A program made the translations under genes and the position numbers. From Phallusia mammillata (Eukaryota > Chordata > Ascidiacea > Phlebobranchia > Ascidiidae): a stretch of 64,000 nucleotides of DNA. The stretch covers positions 1 to 64,000 of the forward strand of contig QLIY01000186.1 of the NCBI GenBank assembly GCA_003260075.1, in the 5' to 3' direction. This document shows, in pieces, positions 61,809 to 64,000 of the stretch (the stretch's first letter is position 1; each line of letters opens with the position of its first letter). The notes under the pieces were generated by a model, which saw only the letters and a list, made by a program, of their open reading frames with translations, had not been told where the DNA came from and did not search any database.

Positions 61809-63461
61809 ACTCCTTTGCCTTAGCATCAAACTTGGCTAGACGAATCGTAGCACTAACGATTTGTGCGAATCCAATCAAAGTCCGCACGACAAAAATGGGA
61901 AGCATTGCCATAAACGAAAGTCGGATGAGACCAACGTTGGTACCTGGAACTTTAAAAACAACAGCTTACTAGCATGTTAACATGTTTAAACTCTTTATCG
62001 GACTACACGAAAGGTTACAAAATGTTAGGCCGCGTGCACGCGTTATAGGTGGATTTGCCTGAAAGGCTGTGTTATATATTTCAAAAACTTACAAACAAAA
62101 TTTGACATACCTTATTTGTATGTAGCGACTCGTATACTTTTATAAATACATTTTGTGGGGCTTACATTTCAATTATACCGATATTATATCCAAACTTATT
62201 TTTTGACTAATTTGGCGTCCAAATTTGTTTTGCAATTAAGGTCAGCTTGTATTAATTTCTTTACACCTTAACATGCTGCTTCCAATCGAGTAAATACGGT
62301 ACAACTACAAGAGGGCTATGCCCCCCCCCCGACTACACGAAAGGTTACAAAATGTTAGGCCGCGTGCACGCGTTATAGATGGATTTGCCTGAAAGGCTAT
62401 GTTATATACTGCAAAAAGTTACAAACAAAATTTGACATACCTTATTTGCTCCATTGTATGTCGCGACTCATATACTTTTATAAATACATTTTGTGGGGCT
62501 TAGCCTACATTTCAATTATACCCACATTATATCCAAACTTATTTTTTGACTAATTTGGCGTCCAAATTTGTTTTGCAATTATAAGGTCAGCTTGTATTAT
62601 TTTCTCCATACCTTAACATACGGTACAACTACAAGAGGGCTATCTAGGTATGTTAAAAATGCACAAAATAACCTTTTAATTAGGCGTTGACGGTAGGCTA
62701 TTGCATTATTCCATGCCCCAACATTAACAACGAAATCAAGGGTTAGGGCTAGGCTATAGTCTGATCACTTGGTGTTGTATTTGACTGCACGAAAACTAGT
62801 TGAGGAATAACCGAATTTTGGCCCACCACTTACCAATTGATCCCTCGGTAAAATGTAGAAGGTAAAGGAGAATGAAGAATAGCTCTGATCCGAACCACCA
62901 AATGCTAAATATAGGCTGTGGAAACGTAAAATTCAAGTAACTTTACCAGTCCATTGTTTTTCATTATAAATCATATTTTAGCCCAACAACAGATAAGGCT
63001 ATTCACCTCAGTGTATGCCCACGCCAGAATAAGATGATTCTTTTCTTTGCCTGATGTAAATTTGTAGCCCATTAGTGTAGAAGCATGCAAATGCACCCAA
63101 GAAGCAGCGAACTCGTTGAACGCCCTGTTATCATAAATATATTTCATTAAGGAAAAATTGATGCCATTTTTGGGCGACGATTACTGTATTAGTACATATT
63201 TTTATAGTTTTTTTTTATTATAGTTCCTTATATAGTTACTATAGTAACTTATATATTCAAATCCAGCTTCATCAAATATTTTTGGCACTAATGTATTTTA
63301 TGAAGCACTGCTTGGTGCATCCGTTTTCAGATTTTAACCCGGACTTGCCATAGTTGCATGAAAAATGTGTAGTCGGGAAAATATTGGGAGATTTGTATGA
63401 TAAAGCCAACGTTTCCGAATCTGTCCAGTACGATGTCGAGCAGTTCTCCATACTTTGAACA
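61807..63461 (-). CDS. CDIPT: Phosphatidylinositol synthase (CDP-alcohol phosphatidyltransferase), 3' part
   Basis: Exons 63461-63349, 63124-63007, 62915-62834 and 61943-61807 (TGA) encode the last 149 residues. Human CDIPT has 213, so about 65 are missing. The exon beginning CSKYGELLDIVLDR carries the second half of the CAPT motif (G-x3-D-x3-D). Later segments SWVHLHAS and SELFFILLYLLHFTEG align with human HWLHLHSS and NELFYCLLYLFHFSEG. The DG-x2-AR half must lie in an upstream exon past the right edge. The enzyme is an ER membrane protein that joins CDP-diacylglycerol and inositol. Intron 63125-63348 begins GC, not GT. An 81-C gap abuts the stop codon, so the 3' UTR is missing. Confidence 0.85.
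62001..62650. repeat. Haplotype pair in CDIPT intron (run 62321-62330)
   Basis: 62001-62320 and 62331-62650 differ by substitutions and small indels (for example ctccattg gained in the second). Fully intronic. Confidence 0.7.
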
Positions 63462-64000
63462 CTGAAAAAAATCATACATTTATACCTTCTCCAGTATTTT
63501 GTATGCATTTTGTTCTGCACTCAATTATACTTTTTCTGTTGTTCTACTTTATTCATCAGTTTTTTCATCAGTAACCGAGCATTCGAAGGTAGAGCTATTA
63601 ACACCACATACCTCACGGGAGATCCACATTTAGCTAATTTTCGATAGGTGGCGTAAAGAGCTGAATTATTTAATTAGCGCCTAAAGAGGGGTTGGGTTGG
63701 GAAATAAGTTTTTGAATACTTTACGTCATTAACTAAGTTATTTTGCTAGTTTTATTAAATTTTAAATGCTAAAACCTTACCCCGAACCCGGGTGGCTGAT
63801 TGATAACCTTCGTCAGTTGCCTCAGCCTGCCCAGTGTAGGATATTCTATTTGCATTTAATAACCGCATTACCTACGCAAACGCTAATAAAAAATGATGGT
63901 GATGTGACAAGAGGCTTTAATTTTCAGTTATTGGCGTAAATTATCTTTAAGCCACTGGAAGCAAAAAAGTAAAAACATAGCACTAGCCTGATCAAAATGT
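63462..64000 (-). other. CDIPT: CDIPT intron running off the window
   Basis: I find no upstream CDIPT exon here. The D-x2-DG-x2-AR motif that must precede exon 63461-63349 is not present on the minus strand, so it lies to the right. Confidence 0.5.

Overview
This is animal nuclear DNA: AT-rich, with small exons, GT-AG introns, hAT MITEs and tRNA-derived SINEs. A highly heterozygous marine invertebrate fits best. A sea squirt is my first guess, but no single feature proves it. The assembly needs care. About 42 runs of 10 to 81 C lie on the + strand, and there is no free-standing G run. Most are exactly 10 long, and most are flanked by two diverged copies of the same sequence. I read them as scaffold gaps (N) recoded as C, with unmerged haplotype ends on either side. 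Most apparent local tandem duplications here are therefore allele pairs.

Region 1-27,050 holds two collinear blocks (about 1-10,020 and 12,430-27,050) that differ by roughly 10% by eye. Each carries a minus-strand gene of a family I do not recognise. The predicted protein has a short cytoplasmic tail, one transmembrane helix (type II), a coiled-coil stalk built from small symmetric phase-1 exons, and a C-terminal extracellular domain with a DGGNNMY box. One exon of that domain exists in three versions that differ only by amino-acid-changing codons. The left copy has lost its last exon. Four young hAT MITEs and one older one sit only in the right block, and three of the insertions have perfect 8-bp target duplications.

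Region 29,380-32,018 holds a two-exon minus-strand gene for a Q/P-rich 453-residue protein, possibly FAM222-like but only weakly so. From about 32 to 54.8 kb I find no convincing gene. This stretch holds gaps, haplotype duplicates and one small inversion that differs between the haplotype copies.

Region 54.8-64 kb is a compact housekeeping cluster. A SIVA homologue (+, 4 exons, 164 residues) contains a canonical PCNA-binding PIP box. RPS27A (+, ubiquitin-eS31 fusion) gives exactly 156 residues once a gap artefact is collapsed. Two box C/D snoRNAs with the same 28S guide lie in and just after RPS27A. The 3' part of CDIPT (phosphatidylinositol synthase, -) is convergent with them and runs off the right edge.
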